Notes under the pieces: generated by a model
Databases searched by the model: none
What the model was told of the DNA's origin: nothing
Seen by the model: the letters and a program-made list of their open reading frames with translations, nothing else
DNA from: Bugula neritina
Taxonomy: Eukaryota; Bryozoa; Gymnolaemata; Cheilostomatida; Bugulidae
Assembly (NCBI GenBank): GCA_964035545.1
Contig: OZ037769.1
Location: 4,215,929-4,279,928, forward strand
Reading direction: 5' to 3'
DNA: 64,000 nt
Position numbers and translations under genes: made by a program
Part shown: positions 15,015 through 28,199 of the stretch, piece by piece
Position numbering within the stretch: position 1 is the stretch's first letter
Layout: the number at the start of each line of letters is the position of its first letter

Positions 15015-15480
15015 AAGCTGCATTTATACCTCTACCAAAAAAGCACCGAGTTTCAGTTTTATAACACTCGTCGGAGCATCTCGATCTTTATAGTCAAACT
15101 GAAACTCTGTGAAGTCACATTGATGCGGAAGCTTACTTTATAAAAATTAAATTTGACTCGCCTTATCGCTATTTGATGACTTTTGAAAACTTATTGAATT
15201 AGTAAAGTTGACAGCATAAAAGCGATAATTGAGAAGGCATAGGCAATATAATTATTAACATAAAAGTACGTCATCTAATCGACAAAGTCATAACTAAATA
15301 GCGACATTCACAAGGATTTATTACTCCTTTTATTTATTATTCTGAACTCAGCCTATTACGTTATCACAGTAAAAAATGTTTTGCGATTGGCTTTTATAAT
15401 GCAATGCATCCCAGAGAGATTTCAACTCAGTCAAATTGATTTCATGATTGAATATTGTGAAGATATAAACAAAACTTCAT
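15015..15480. mobile_element. Insertion of about 460 bp, MITE-like
   Basis: The block is absent from the matching place in duplication copy B (near 41875), so it was inserted in A or deleted in B. It holds internal inverted repeats: GAGTTTCAGTTTT at about 15048 against AAACTGAAACTC at about 15096, and TCGCTATTTGATGACTTTT at about 15165 against a matching inverse at about 15265-15308. It has no coding capacity. A non-autonomous DNA element is the likeliest reading, but ends and target duplication are not fixed. Confidence 0.5.
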
Positions 15481-16293
15481 ACATGCTTCAATCAAGTACA
15501 ATTACTGTTTAAATTAAACCAATTTATAGACAAATATGTCCATGCATTGTAATCAAAAATACCCAATTTTCAGTTTTAATAATAACAGCTCAGAGAGAAA
15601 CCTAATTGTGACAGATTATCAGTTTCAAAAAAGCACAAAATGTTTACTACTATTGTTGGCTTTTAGATAATAATATGATATCTACTAGTTTATGTTTCTA
15701 ACAGCATTTACTAAAAAGCAGACTTCCTGTAATTGCTTTAATATTTCTTTAAACCATGACGAAGTTATAGTAGTTATATATATGGATAACACAAAATCCT
15801 TTTTCGAATAGTTGTATACGTGTCAAATAAGACATGGATTGTAATTGCTCATTGTAATTATAATGTATTATATATTATTTTCTTCTGCAAAACTGCTATA
15901 AAACTGCTGATGACATTTATATTATGAGCTTACCTCCGCAGTTTAGTGTTGTCACTGAACTGGTTAAGATTGAATTATTTGTAATTAACTTATGCATTGT
16001 CATTTTTACGAGTGTATATAAACTATAAGAATAACACTCTAGTAATTGGCAAACTATTATAGTGGTTATATTCTAAAACAATTGTATTTGTAAACTGGAG
16101 GGCAATACACAATACTTTTAATAGCATAAGACCAATTTCTAATTGACTCTAGAGGTCGTTTTTATAGCGGCATTAAATGCATTATTTTTTGAAATTGCCA
16201 GGGTCAATACGCCGTCAGCTATTCTGATGCATTATTAATGAAAGATCATATATCAATTTTTAAGCATATAAACTAAAATGAACAAACAGCATA

Positions 16294-16305
16294 TTTTGTA
16301 TATAA
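16294..16305 (+). promoter_or_regulatory. TATA element of copy 4
   Basis: TTTTGTATATAA preceded by CAGCATA, 93 nt before the ATG of copy 4. Confidence 0.7.
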
Positions 16306-16397
16306 CTGGCATATTCTCGCTCAATATCTTCACACTTTTTTACATACTCATTTCTGATGTGTTTCAAGATTTTGGTATAATTAAAGTATATTATAAA

Positions 16398-17710
16398 ATG
16401 GGTAAGTTATATTATCTGTCTATTTAGTTGAATTAACCAATCATTTATATGTTGTCCAAATTAAAAAAAATACAAAATAATAAAATTAAATTTAGTAAAA
16501 AAAGTTATAAAGCACAATTAATACAGCTACCTTTAATATAAAATTATGTTGCTATATTAATTACACTTTATAAGCGTAACGTAAAAAGTTATAAAACTGT
16601 ATTATATTATTAAATTTGCTTTAATGCAGCTTTTCCTGTTTACAATTGAGTATTTTTTTGGTATAGTTCATTTATTTTTTAAAAAAGATATTAATATAAA
16701 TAATACATTGCATGTTACGGTTTTTTTCAGTGTCTCTAAAAGCTACTATAGCAGTATGCGCTGTTGCTCTATTTATTGGTAAGTTTTATCTAACTAATAT
16801 TTTGACTAGAATATACAAAATGTTTTGAAATAACTCAGTGTAACTGAAGAGAACAGCTATAAGCTGCAGCAAAGCATACTACGATGAAACGATGCATTGC
16901 TGATCCTCCCTTATTGTATTATGTAATAATTACTACTTCTGCTTATTGAATTATGTTTTCCTTTGTACTTTTAGGTATGGCTGAAGTGAGAAGTGATTCT
17001 TCTAGTAATTCACGTAAGTATAAAAACAGCATTTCAATAGGTTCAGATGGTTTAGAATTGTGATATTACACATACAGCATATAGCAATGTTATGTTGTGA
17101 TATAAATGGCAAAATATTGTGCAATAGTAATATTTATTATTGGTTAAAAAAATAAATGTGTACAACCATATGCAGGTTTCCAGCTGAGTCAATATATTCA
17201 AGCTAATGAGAAAAGACTATCTGAATTTATTATATAGTTTCTATTATCAAAAAATGAACTAAAAGAACTCAATATTTCGAAAAATAGAGTATCTATATTT
17301 GGTGTTCATACTATATTGGATACAATAAACAACCTGAATTTATTATATGTATCTAATGAATTTGTTTAATTGCAGCTTGTGAAGTCATCCTTTATAAAGA
17401 GTTTTGTGATTTCAAAAAGACAATTCAGACGAAAAAACGCAGCGATTGTATAAAGTTTGTAAACATACATATAATAATTTACCTGCTTTACGATACACAT
17501 GCCGTCTCACCTTTATATCTGATATTCAAATTAATACAACTGTGTAAAACATCAACATATACTTTAAGTTTTTTTTCAGAGCCAGAAATGATTTGCTAAC
17601 GGCTACTGGCACTTGTGTTGCTGATAATCCAGTGTTACTATCATTTCGAGGAATTCAGTACATAAAACTGTTTAGATTCTACTGTAAAGGCATTGCTTTT
17701 CCACAAGATA
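16398..17710 (+). CDS. Copy 4: 3'-truncated family member
   Basis: Exons 1-5 are intact: 16398-16401 (ATGG), 16731-16778, 16975-17013, 17376-17454 and 17580-17710. They encode the signal peptide (MVSLKATIAVCAVALFIG), a serine-rich spacer and the first five cysteines, and are very close to copy 5. Homology to copy 5 stops about 35 nt after the exon 5 donor. No family exon 6 or 7 is found up to 25 kb. A possible replacement last exon is 18639-18658, where a CTAG acceptor joins in phase to give six residues and TAA, for about 106 residues in all; an AATAAA lies near 18921. This may instead be a broken gene. Secretion is inferred; the function is unknown. Confidence 0.55.
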
Positions 17711-17745
17711 GTAAGTATCTTTCAGTATATATTTTCCTAGAATGT

Positions 17746-20700
17746 TGTTTAGAGACATAAAAAAACTGCCTATGCACAACATACTTTGCATCTGTTTAGT
17801 ATCTCGTAATTAGACATAAAAAAATCAAAGCCAATTATAAGGCAAAAGACCATAATACTGTACTATCATTGGATAGTTCTTCATCAATAAACAGGTAGTC
17901 GCCAGTGGTGGATATGAACCCCTCCTAGATGTTTCTCGTACTTCTTCCTCAAAAAACATTTTCATTAAGCCAAAAAGAAATAACAATACACCTTTTTAGT
18001 TGACACTTTTTAATTTCTGATTGATATTTCACCTTATTTCCAATTATAATTAACTTTTAACCGGCACTTTTCTTTGTAGTAATTCCTACCCTTTAGACTG
18101 TGTACTTTGAAATGAGTCTGTTTTACTCGTTACATAAAGTATAGTTGCACTGGCTACAGGTTGACACAAAAGCAAGCCCATCTTGATAAAATCATGCGCA
18201 AATGTAGAAACTACCGAGGAGTTTGTTCCTCATAATTAGAAATTGACAAATTATTTTTAATCCGTTTAAAAGCATCTGGTTAGGGAAGCATATGCCGTGT
18301 TCAATTTGTTATTCTAGCATTAACAATAACAGAATGCAATAATTATAAGTTTATGAAAGTAATTTGTTTTCTTTCTAATTACAAATATAATATTTTAGTA
18401 TATATTGTAAATTTATAAGGCTTGCATTAGGAATAACGCAGCTAAAACATCATTTTTCTTAAAGTCTTAAAAATATATAAGTATAACATAATACACTATG
18501 CCAATAAACTTATTAAAGTACCAAGCAAGCTTAGCTAGTTTAAGAAAAATTACGCTAGGTAAATTCTCATTATTTATAGAATGCTTGCTGATATTAGCTT
18601 TTGATGTAATTAAAGTAAATTATTATTTATCTTTCTAGCTAAGGATTTCTTGCCGTAAGTTTTGCTTTTATGCATGGAGAAATGTCGTAACAAACGAGTT
18701 AAATTTTTATAGCACATAAAAATGTAATCTATAAGTCGAAGATATTTAAACTTAGCCATTAACTCATTTTAATTAGCAATGTAGCCTAAATCTAATACAA
18801 TACAAAATATATACCAGTATATATAATATATTTTTACCATATGCTGTTAATTACAGTATTTGTAAAACAAATTTTATGCTCATTAATTAAATGCAACAAA
18901 TATTTATAAAATACTAATAATGTTGAATAAATAAATTCAATAATTCCTTTTCTATTTAAATATGGCTGCATAATTTCTTGCAAGGTTGTATAAAGGAGTT
19001 GTGGCCTACAACTTATTATGTGTTCAATTGCCACATATGTCTTAGGAAGAAGAAAACTCCCCAAAAATTCTTAGTTTGAAAATTCTAGTATAATTAAAAT
19101 CACTTAATATATGTCTTTGAAATGCATTTTGCCACTCTGCAAAATTGCAGGAACAAATATTGCATGAAGTAATAAATGATTTATGAAGTAATTAACAAAC
19201 CAATGTAAAAACTGTTGTTGTATATATAGAACACAACATATTGATTTTCTTCAATTTCCACATCAAATCTATATATTCAATTATATCTAACCAATGCTAA
19301 TAAACTAAACATGCATGCATACAAATATTTGCATCATATGCAAGTAATATTAGCTAATTAGCAACTATAGCATTTTTTTCATTATCTTTATTGCTTGCAT
19401 ATGTCTAAGTATTATTAAAATAAGGTTTTTATTTGCAACTTTGCACCACAAATTACATAAAATCTAAAAACTTGAGTTGTGACATAGGGCTATCTATACA
19501 CAAATAGACCTTCATAAAACTCTCAATGATTTTATTCAACTCATGTATGCAAAAGTTTTGCTTTAAAACAATTCTTCTAAACCACTCTAGAGCAGGGAAT
19601 TATTACAAAAACAGCTTCTCATATATAATTTTTCCCCAGATTAATTTTTTTTCCTGTATTTAAACTAACTTAGCAAGTGAAGATTGTGATATCACTCAGG
19701 TAATCACATATATATTATTCATAGCTGTAATACTTTAGCAATGAATAGATCATGTTTAATTTCCACTTTACCTAGCAGTTTTTCAGAATTATAGAGCTAT
19801 GTATATCGTGAAATTGGAATAGCCTAATAGTTTTACATGTGTTTATAGCTAGACAAATTAACTTAAAAAGCTTACAATAATTAGATGATATTTGCATTCT
19901 TTTGAAGGTTATGGTGAAGCTACTGCAAAACTGGCCATTAGTTTAGCATAATATGCAATGCCACGCAAAAGCATGCCAAACAAGCAATGTTTATTTACCT
20001 TACCAGTGCAATTTTATCACCTTAAACACAAAAGCAAGTATAAAATACACATCCATATTAGATTAACTGTCAAGTTAAAAAAAGACAACATATATTCATG
20101 AGCTGGTTCTGTTTGCACAAGTACAATTTAGACCAGCTTATTATTTAGATTGCCACAAAAATATGACGTAAAATATGTCTTTAATCATTATTACGATATT
20201 CACTGGTTGAAGATATTTTTTATATCCTAATATGTAAATATTGTACATAAATCTTAAAAATTAACTAGGTGAATAAGGAAAACTGCTAATTTTAGGAAAC
20301 TGTTATGTTAATAAAGACAATGGCTATCAACAAATCCCACCAGACCACAAACTAATTGTAAATACCAAAGCAATTATATAGTGCTATGTGTTGATCTAGC
20401 CTAGTCAATACACCACAAATATGTATTATGACATACCACATTTTAAGTACTGGGTTACCATTTATTCTAATGGGTATTTGTTTAAACTGTTATATACAGC
20501 TTTTTGCACTACCAATATACAAGCCAGTTGTTATTCTGTCACTTTTTATCTACATCTCTTTTTAATGCCAGTTACTTGTTAGCTTCAGTACAAACAGCTA
20601 AACATTCTACTCTACAGCCAATCTTACTGTTAACTCTTGTTTAACAATATTACAAGAATCTAAAAATTTGAGTGTGTTTTAAGTATAATATTCTATCATT

Positions 20701-22779
20701 ATAACTTTTAAATGAAACAATAATATGATAAATGCATTATAACTTTCTGAAAAGTTTTTTTGCAAAGTATATGTTTTTGGAAAATAGTTTTACAACATTT
20801 GCTAGGAGCATTATATTTATTCCTATCTAAAATAATTTTGTTTGAACTGCTATGTTTGTAATCATGTAATCAGAAGTAAAGCATCAGTAAAATGAGTATA
20901 AGTAGAAGCTTGACAGCTACATTAGGCATTGCTACATAGTACATAAATATATGGCCGTATTAAATACTTAGCTGCATTCACAGATAAATGCATGGCTTGG
21001 AATTACAATACCATGAATACATTATTTATTTAGCTGGGTAACTATACAATTATGCCAAAGTGAAAAGCTTTTGGTTATTAATGCCTGAAATGTCTAACAA
21101 TCTACTTGGGAGACCACCTTGTTACAGAGTGAATGAGTTATTTGTTTGGCATTTGGATGATGGCACAAAGAAAGGCTATTTGGTTTGTTACTTGAGACTA
21201 GTAGCAAACTGCTACAGTCATAGCATCTTAGAAGATTTTGCATCACTTGCTAGAATTGTACATTATTTTAATGTAGCTATTGAAATTAATATCGCACTGA
21301 AAACACAGTATTGCAAAATCTTAAGCTGTACATAATTATATTATGCATCAAAAAGTACTTCTGCTATTCGACTATCCTAGGTTTATTTTAAACTAGCACT
21401 GCCAAAGTGCCTTGACTCTATTACAGTGTTTACTAGCTAATTTTGTTCTTCTCAATAGTGAAATAGATCTATTGCAAGAAATTAATGGCTAGATATAACA
21501 ATAATGATTTTTAGGCAAGACTTTCGCATCTATATTGCTCATCTGCTAGCTTGAAATACCCCTCTCCTTGGACTAATCTCAGGCTTTTCATTGTTGTTTA
21601 AACAGTTTTTAAACTCCTATTTCAATAAATCATTACCAACACTGCCTGCATGTATTAATATTCATTAGTGCCATCAATGCACTGTGGAGACAGCACCTGA
21701 TGTTCTGTATATTACATTATAGTACAGAGATACTAAATCCAAAACATCTAAAATAATTGATGCTTCTACCAGATTTTTAGCACACCTATAATATGTATTC
21801 CTGTAGTAAATATTAATAAGATGTTTTAACTGATAGTTTTTATGCCATTATAATAGTTTGATACTATAACTACAACTTGAAACTCTTTAACCAGCACATT
21901 GGTTAGTAATATTGCTTCTTGATATTAATTGCTGGTTCACAAACTATCAATAATAGGGATGCATATCAAAACTTGACTGCATTCATAATATGATTTTAAT
22001 GCTAGGTAATGACTAAGCATGTCTGGCTGATATGAGGTGACTATTTTGTACACTGTTTAACAACATCAGCTTTTTGGGTTCATTTAAAGCATCTGCAAAT
22101 CTGTATTATACATAATTACTGTTAGGGCCAATTAATTAAATTGTTAACCCTGAAATGCTTTTTACACTGTAATACTAAGTAGTAAAAGATATGTATATAT
22201 ATATAAACTGATTGTAATTTATACATAACATTGTACATTTAAAAAAAATCACAAAATACATAATTTATTAGCTAAATTTCAAGGCGTTTTGTAGGTAGTG
22301 GGTTAATGTCAATAAAGTAGAATCCGGGAAGTTGAGTAGCTTTATTCAAGAGGAAGGCTCTCCAACAGTTCTACCAAAGCCTAAATAACATGTATAAAAT
22401 AAAGGTTATATGCACAATTTTTTTTCCAAAACAGCCTGCAACTGTTTTGCTATTGCATATGCCCTATGCCATTCATCAAGTAGAACAATTTTAACCAGGA
22501 TATCTAGAAAAGTTGACACAAGGGCTTTATAAACTATGTAACAGTAAAACTGTGAGTAGAAATTAATTGACACTAATGAATAATGCTTTAGGTGCTGGCA
22601 ACAACCATAAAAGAAAAGTTATATAACAAACAAATAGAAAAAGCACTAAACAAATCAACAGCATTATATACAATTGGGGCACATACATGAAAACAGCAGC
22701 TAGTGTCATTTTCTTAAGACAGCACTATTTTAGGTATAAATTTAAGAAGTATTAGAAAATGCAGAAATTTACTGCAATT
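17746..22779. other. Long interval without a supported gene
   Basis: About 5 kb of AT-rich DNA after the duplication breakpoint. Apart from the candidate exon at 18639-18658 I see no family exon. The open frames at 18834-19064 (-) and 21060-21335 (+) have no recognisable domain, signal peptide or splice context. A short TA run lies near 22192-22206. Confidence 0.4.
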
Positions 22780-23190
22780 GGTTCATTTTATTTAAGTTAG
22801 TACATACTGAAGATCTCAAGTTTTTGCTAATGAACATGAGTTTTGGCCCGAAACTAAAAAAATATCAATAAATACACCTAAATAATCAAGGCTCTTTTTA
22901 ATTTTCTTTGATTTCCTATGCTTTTTTCTAATTACAGCAACTTCTGACTGGGGATCGCCACGGTTAGTTTGTAACAGTAGGCAATCCAAATGAAATGAAT
23001 AAATAGGAAAAAACATGAGAAATCATGCAAAATTAAGAAGAACCTTGATTATTTAGGTGTATTTCTTGATGTCTCACTAATTTTAAGCAAAAAGCATTGT
23101 TCATTAGCAGCTAAGATGTAAAAATGGCTAAAAACTGCAGATTTCCAGTGTGTACTAAATTAAATAAAAGGACTCAATCACCTTTGCAAC
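22780..23190. mobile_element. Foldback (inverted-repeat) element, copy 1
   Basis: The two halves are diverged inverse copies of each other. The left half runs from ATTTTATTTAAGTTAGTACA through CTAATGAACATGAG and AAATAATCAAGGCTC. The right half ends GTGTGTACTAAATTAAATAA and holds the inverse blocks (GATTATTTAGGTG, TTCATTAGCAGC). Arms are roughly 190 nt. It matches the element at 49288-49710 along its length. It has no coding capacity; the minus open frame at 22816-23016 is a by-product. Confidence 0.75.
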
Positions 23191-25199
23191 ATAATTCAAT
23201 AATTGCATGGTCAAGCAGAATAAACTACAATTAACAGCAACAACAGTGTAATAGTTGCGTAGAAAAGTTGTACTGCAAAAAACTAAAAGAATGCAAAATC
23301 TATAAATGTGTGCTACCAAGTGAATGCTGAACAGACATCATGAAATAGTGTACGAAATACAAACTATTAAACTTACCTGTTGATCTAATGCAGCCAAAAC
23401 CTTAAGCTTAGAGTAGTGGAATGGTGCTGTTCGATGTTGATATGCTACAAGTAGCTAAGATGACTCAAATTCTTGCCTTTAGGAGTAAGAGGCCTCAGCT
23501 CAGTTTCAACAAAACTTCCAATAATCTCAACGGATGCGCTCAATTAGGAGCCACAACAAAGCACACCCATGTCATTTTAGTAAACTCTAAAAAATGAACG
23601 GAAATAAAACTGTTAGAGAGTAAACAGAGAAACATATAGTGATGGGGGAAAAACCTGTCAGCAAAGGTTATATACACTCATAGCCATAACACGAAGAAAA
23701 AGATAATGAATAACAACCTATTCAAGATGACACAAGAAACCAAACAAATTTCTTTGACTAAAAAATATAATCAAATACTATATTACTTGGCAAAAAAAAA
23801 ATTTGTTTTGAACAACGTATTATTGGGAAGAATTGCCAGTATCTTAAATTTTGAGATTAAAGTTTCTGCCTTATAGCGGAAATAGAGAGGCAATCAATAG
23901 TGTACAAAACATGTTTTCAGTCATTGGCTGTTGACTAAATTGACAAAGTTAAAGAAAGCTTCCATATCATTATTTATTTTGTTCTCAAGTGTGTGGTTAC
24001 AGTTTCATGAGTCAGAAATATAATTATTTGAGATATGAAATCAAATGTAGTCAAAAGAGTGTCATACAATTTAAAATGTAGTAATAGAGCTTTGACAATA
24101 ATTTCTTCTGCTAAGTAAAACAGGTACCATTATGTGCTACTTATCTTTTAGAGATGAACATCAAGGATGTTGAAAACAAAATAGTTGTAAATTACAGCAA
24201 ATACCTTTCTACTTACCTAACCAGAGAAAATAAGTTTTCAACCTTGCATGCACTCAGCTGGTTTTTAATGTTTGGATCAGTGACATCTTTATAACTGATA
24301 GCAGCATTATGTGATAGCTTTAGGAATTGTTACCTTAAATCTAAATTATATAGAACAAGAAGTGCAAAAATATGGCATTAGTACTCATTGCACAATACAC
24401 ACTTGCTAGAGTAGCTAATCTAGCATCACATTAATTTAAGAAAGACAAAATTTTATTACTGTTCACAAATGATGAATATTAAAATTTTAATAATTAGACA
24501 AATTAACAATGATATTGATGTTACTTCAAACATTACTAATGGTAAACACCAAAATACTAATAGGAATAGTCATGTTAACATCAATTAGAAAAGTAAAGAT
24601 AATTTGAAAATGAGACAGTTTATAGGTCTAACTCTTATAGTCGACAAGCAATTACAGGGCAGTCATATTGATGTAGGCTACCCTCAAAATGTAGCACTTT
24701 GAAAATATTAAAAAGACAGCACATATAAGAACATAATCTTAAAAATAGGCATATGTGACACCTATATTTTGATTAACAAAGAAATCTTCTTTACTTTATT
24801 AATCTAGCTCATATAATGGTATTCTGTCTTAGTATGTTATTTTAATACTTGAAATCTAATCAGCTACAGAAAAGTACTTCAATTCAAAGGCCTTCATAAT
24901 TATTCTTTAGTTTGCTATTTAAATAGACAGTAAGGTTGATGAATAAAATAAAAGTTAGTAAAGTAAAAACTAAATAAATTGAGAATAATATCTCCACTCT
25001 AAGGTTATAATCCTTATAAATTAACATTTTAATACTCCTGTTATCCTTAGGTATAGTTGTTAGCAATTTAACTATGAGCTCAAAGCCAAATGTCAGTATC
25101 AGCATCCCCATTACATTGACTAAGACTGACTTTATAACCCTCAAGCTGTGGCACTCAATTTCTATAAGTAGTAACTAATAACAAATATAAAATTATTTA
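23191..25199. other. Interval between foldback element and LINE
   Basis: AT-rich sequence. The minus strand at about 23380-23560 has exon-like text ending in a good donor (AGATCAACAG then GTAAGT), but I cannot complete a gene. The minus frame at 24884-25144 would have two hydrophobic segments, which chance frames in AT-rich DNA often have; no family is recognised. Confidence 0.35.
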
Positions 25200-25275
25200 T
25201 TTGCTACTGATAGTGATAATAATAATAATTAAAAATAATAATATGATCCATTAAAATAGAACTAATAAAGCCAAC

Positions 25276-28195
25276 GACGTTAATGGTATTTCTAACTAAA
25301 CATGGCATGTCTCGTCTGGCAGTGGGTATGTGGAGGGCCAGGCAACCTACGGCCGTCAACCCGTTAATGGCACAACTAGAAGAAGATACTCAAGAGAAGA
25401 CAACAAAGTTGTCATGAAATGCTGCTTCAAAAGTACACCCAAACTGAGAGGTTATAGAAAAACAATGTATGAGCTCTGTAGACCCGGATCAAAGAATTAT
25501 TTAAAAAGAATGTGCAAACGCTGGAAAACAGAGGAGAGTTTAACATCAGCGAATAGAGACTAGCGGATTAAGCAAGAACTATGAAGAAACACAAGCATTT
25601 TATGGAAGAAGAACTCCATAAGATTGAAGAAGGAACCTTGCAAGAACTAGGCACATCAATTGGTGAAGAAGATAGTGAAGAGCTAAATTTGCAAATAGAG
25701 GATGTTATAGTACAACATGAGATAGCATATAAATCAGCCATGAGAATTTTAAGAGTACCTAGTTCAGAGGTAGAAAAAGTGTTAGTAGAAAAATTATAAA
25801 TGAGCATAACAAACTATCTAATGATCGACCAACACTAAGAGCCCTTAGGCACATTGAGAGGGTCAAATTACTACAGGCAGTAAAACAGATTAATGATGTG
25901 CTAAACTGTGTTGAGATTATTAATACCATTGAGCTTAATAACACCACCATGGCTTGTGCGAAAAATAGTAACAGAACAAGTGTGTAACAAAAAGGGAAAA
26001 GAAAAACTGACAATGTACAAGTATGGAAAATACGACTGCAGAAGAAATAAAAAGAAATTAGATCAGACTTAAGTAAAATAGCAGAGTGAAAAAGTAGAGC
26101 TTACAATGATTCATTGAGAATGGTTGAAGAAAAATATAGGATAAAGAACAAAGAGTGTGGTGTAGTGATTGAAAAACTGAAGCAAAACCTGAGAGCTGTA
26201 AGCCAGAAGATAAACAGATATACAGAATGAGTTGATCAATATAATCAGAACACAATGTTTACAATGATAAGCCTTTTATCAAGAATTACGAGGAAATAAA
26301 TGTACATCTAAAGAGGCACCTGACAAGGAAATCAAAAGCATTCTGATAAAATATATAGGGTCAGCCAACTAAAAATAATACCAATGCAGAATGACTAAAT
26401 AAAGTTAGCAACAAATTGGAGCATATGTAAAGACAAGGAAATTAGATCTTAGAAACGATGCAAACAACTGGAATAGCAATTAATGTCATAAGGTTGATAA
26501 GAAAAAGCATGAAACCTGGAAAACACAACTGAAATACCTGGAAGAAAAGATAGGAGAAATAAAGATCAAACTAAGAATTTTCCAAGGAGACTCTTTATCT
26601 CTATCCCTTTTCTCCAACTACCGATTCGCATGACAGAAGCGGCTCAATGATGCAAATTTCGACGAGACAGAAAACAAACCATCTCCTATATATGTGGATG
26701 ACCTGAAGGTAAATAGGAAATCAAAGTGGAAACTGGAAGCTTTGGTAAACACTGCCGGGATCTTCACAAGGAATATAGAAATGAAATTTGGATTAAAAAA
26801 TGTGCCACACTGGTTATGAGAAAGGGAAAGAAAATTAAGGACACAGGAATCAGTTTGCCTGATGAACAGGTAATCAAAGATCTGGGTGAGAAGCCGTATA
26901 AATATCTAGGAGTTCTTGAGATTGATGGAATACAAATATATGAAATGAAAAATAAGATCAAGGAGTACTACAAACAAATAAGAAAAGTTCTGGATTCAAA
27001 ACTGAATGGTGAGAACACAATCAAAGCAATAAACACATGGGCAGTAACAGCAGTGCATTACACAGCTAGAATACTTGACTGAACTGTTTCATGAGCTAAA
27101 AAATATAGACTGAAAGACAAGGAAGCTAATGACAACAAACCGTGCACCCTATCCGAGAGCAGATGTAGGCAGGCTGTAGTTTAGCAGAAGGGAAGGCGGT
27201 AGAAGAATGTTGTCAACTGAAAAATGCATAAAGATTGAAAACTGCAGCATGTCAGACTACATAAATATAACATAGACTGATAGAAACACCACACTGAATA
27301 CCTTCCTAAAAGACAGAACAGCGGTAGAACTAAATAATGATAAAGTGATAGAAAGAACTGATGAGTGTAAAGAAAAGCTTCACGTGGTCAATACATCAAA
27401 ATGGTGGAAGACATGAAAGCATTTTCCTGGAACTGGTTGAAGTATGGTTGGCTGAAAAAGGAAACAGAAGGACTGCTGACAGCTGCGCAAAATCAACTAT
27501 TCACTACTAGAAATTATAAAGTGGCTATGATGAGAGAACAGGGTAGCAAGAAGTGTGGAATGTGTAACGCAAGAGACAAAACTTCGATGCACGTATTGAG
27601 TGAGTTTGAGAAGGTAGCAGAAGGAGAATATAAGAAAAAACACAACCTTTTGGCATTGATAATTTCAATAGTAGTTGTGTGAACTTCGTGGGTTTCAGAA
27701 AAGTAAGAATTGGTACGGCCATCAAGCAGAATAAGTACTGGAAAATGATAATGTGAAAACCTTGTAAGATTTTAACATACACACTGACGTAGTCATCAAA
27801 GTTAGGAGACCTGATATATTAGTAGTTGACAAGCATAATGCTGAAACAACGATAATTGATATCACAGTCCCTGTTAACTACAGAGTAAAAGAAAAAAATT
27901 CGAAAAGTTAGGAAAATATCAGAATTTAGCACTAGAATAAACCCGCCTTTGGAAAACATCAAAAAAGTCATCCCGTTGTAACTGGAGCCTTTGGAGCTTT
28001 ATACAAGATTGTAGACTGGCTGACACTACTTGGAGTAGCTGAAAACAAATGCTCATTAATTCAGCAGACACCCTTACTAGGATCAGGATAAGCTCACATC
28101 CTGAGGAAAGTTCTATCCATTTCAGCCTAGTATAACTAGGCCAATGGTAAAAGGTTACACCAGCTAAAAAACTACGGTCAATCAACAATAATAAT
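25276..28195 (+). mobile_element. Decayed LINE with reverse-transcriptase remnants
   Basis: Pieces of one polyprotein follow in order across several frames. Near 25375-25530 is an N-terminal block, RRRYSREDNKVVMKC then RGYRKTMYELC. Then come helical acidic segments (25581-25980), a GDSLSLSLFSNYRF block near 26588, the catalytic YVDDLK box near 26691-26708, and KYLGVLEIDGIQIYEM near 26895-26945. AINTWAVTAVHYTARI lies near 27028-27075 and a cysteine knuckle CGMCNARDKTSMHVL near 27550-27597. Endonuclease-like text (RPDILVVDKHNAETTIIDI) lies near 27810-27862. This order fits a non-LTR element of the R2-like or restriction-endonuclease-like class. Stops and shifts are frequent, so it is dead. It ends in an AAT-repeat tail near 28185-28200. 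Confidence 0.75.
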
Positions 28196-28199
28196 AATA

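Larger units (their letters stand above)
14565..17745 (+). repeat. Segmental duplication, copy A
   Basis: This stretch aligns collinearly with 41430-44060 through upstream DNA, promoter, exons 1-5 and introns of copies 4 and 5. Similarity looks high (by eye roughly 80-90 percent outside indels). It begins near GAAAACTGAGTTTAATAAAC and ends within about 35 nt after the exon 5 donor. Copy A carries an extra block at about 15015-15480. Confidence 0.8.

Noticed and set aside
19665-19700. CTTAG acceptor, 26-nt open stretch and GTAATC donor as a possible exon 6 of copy 4
   Set aside because: It is not homologous to the 64-nt family exon, and its end phase does not fit a following exon.
21060-21335. 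91-residue open frame on plus
   Set aside because: No signal, domain or splice sites, and the region is otherwise ordinary AT-rich DNA.
23380-23580. Exon-like minus text ending GATCAACAG-GTAAGT
   Set aside because: Only one boundary is convincing, all three frames are broken within the block, and no partner exon was found.
24884-25144. Two-segment membrane protein-like frame on minus
   Set aside because: AT-rich DNA read as Phe/Ile/Leu codons often gives such frames; no known family, promoter or neighbouring exon supports it.
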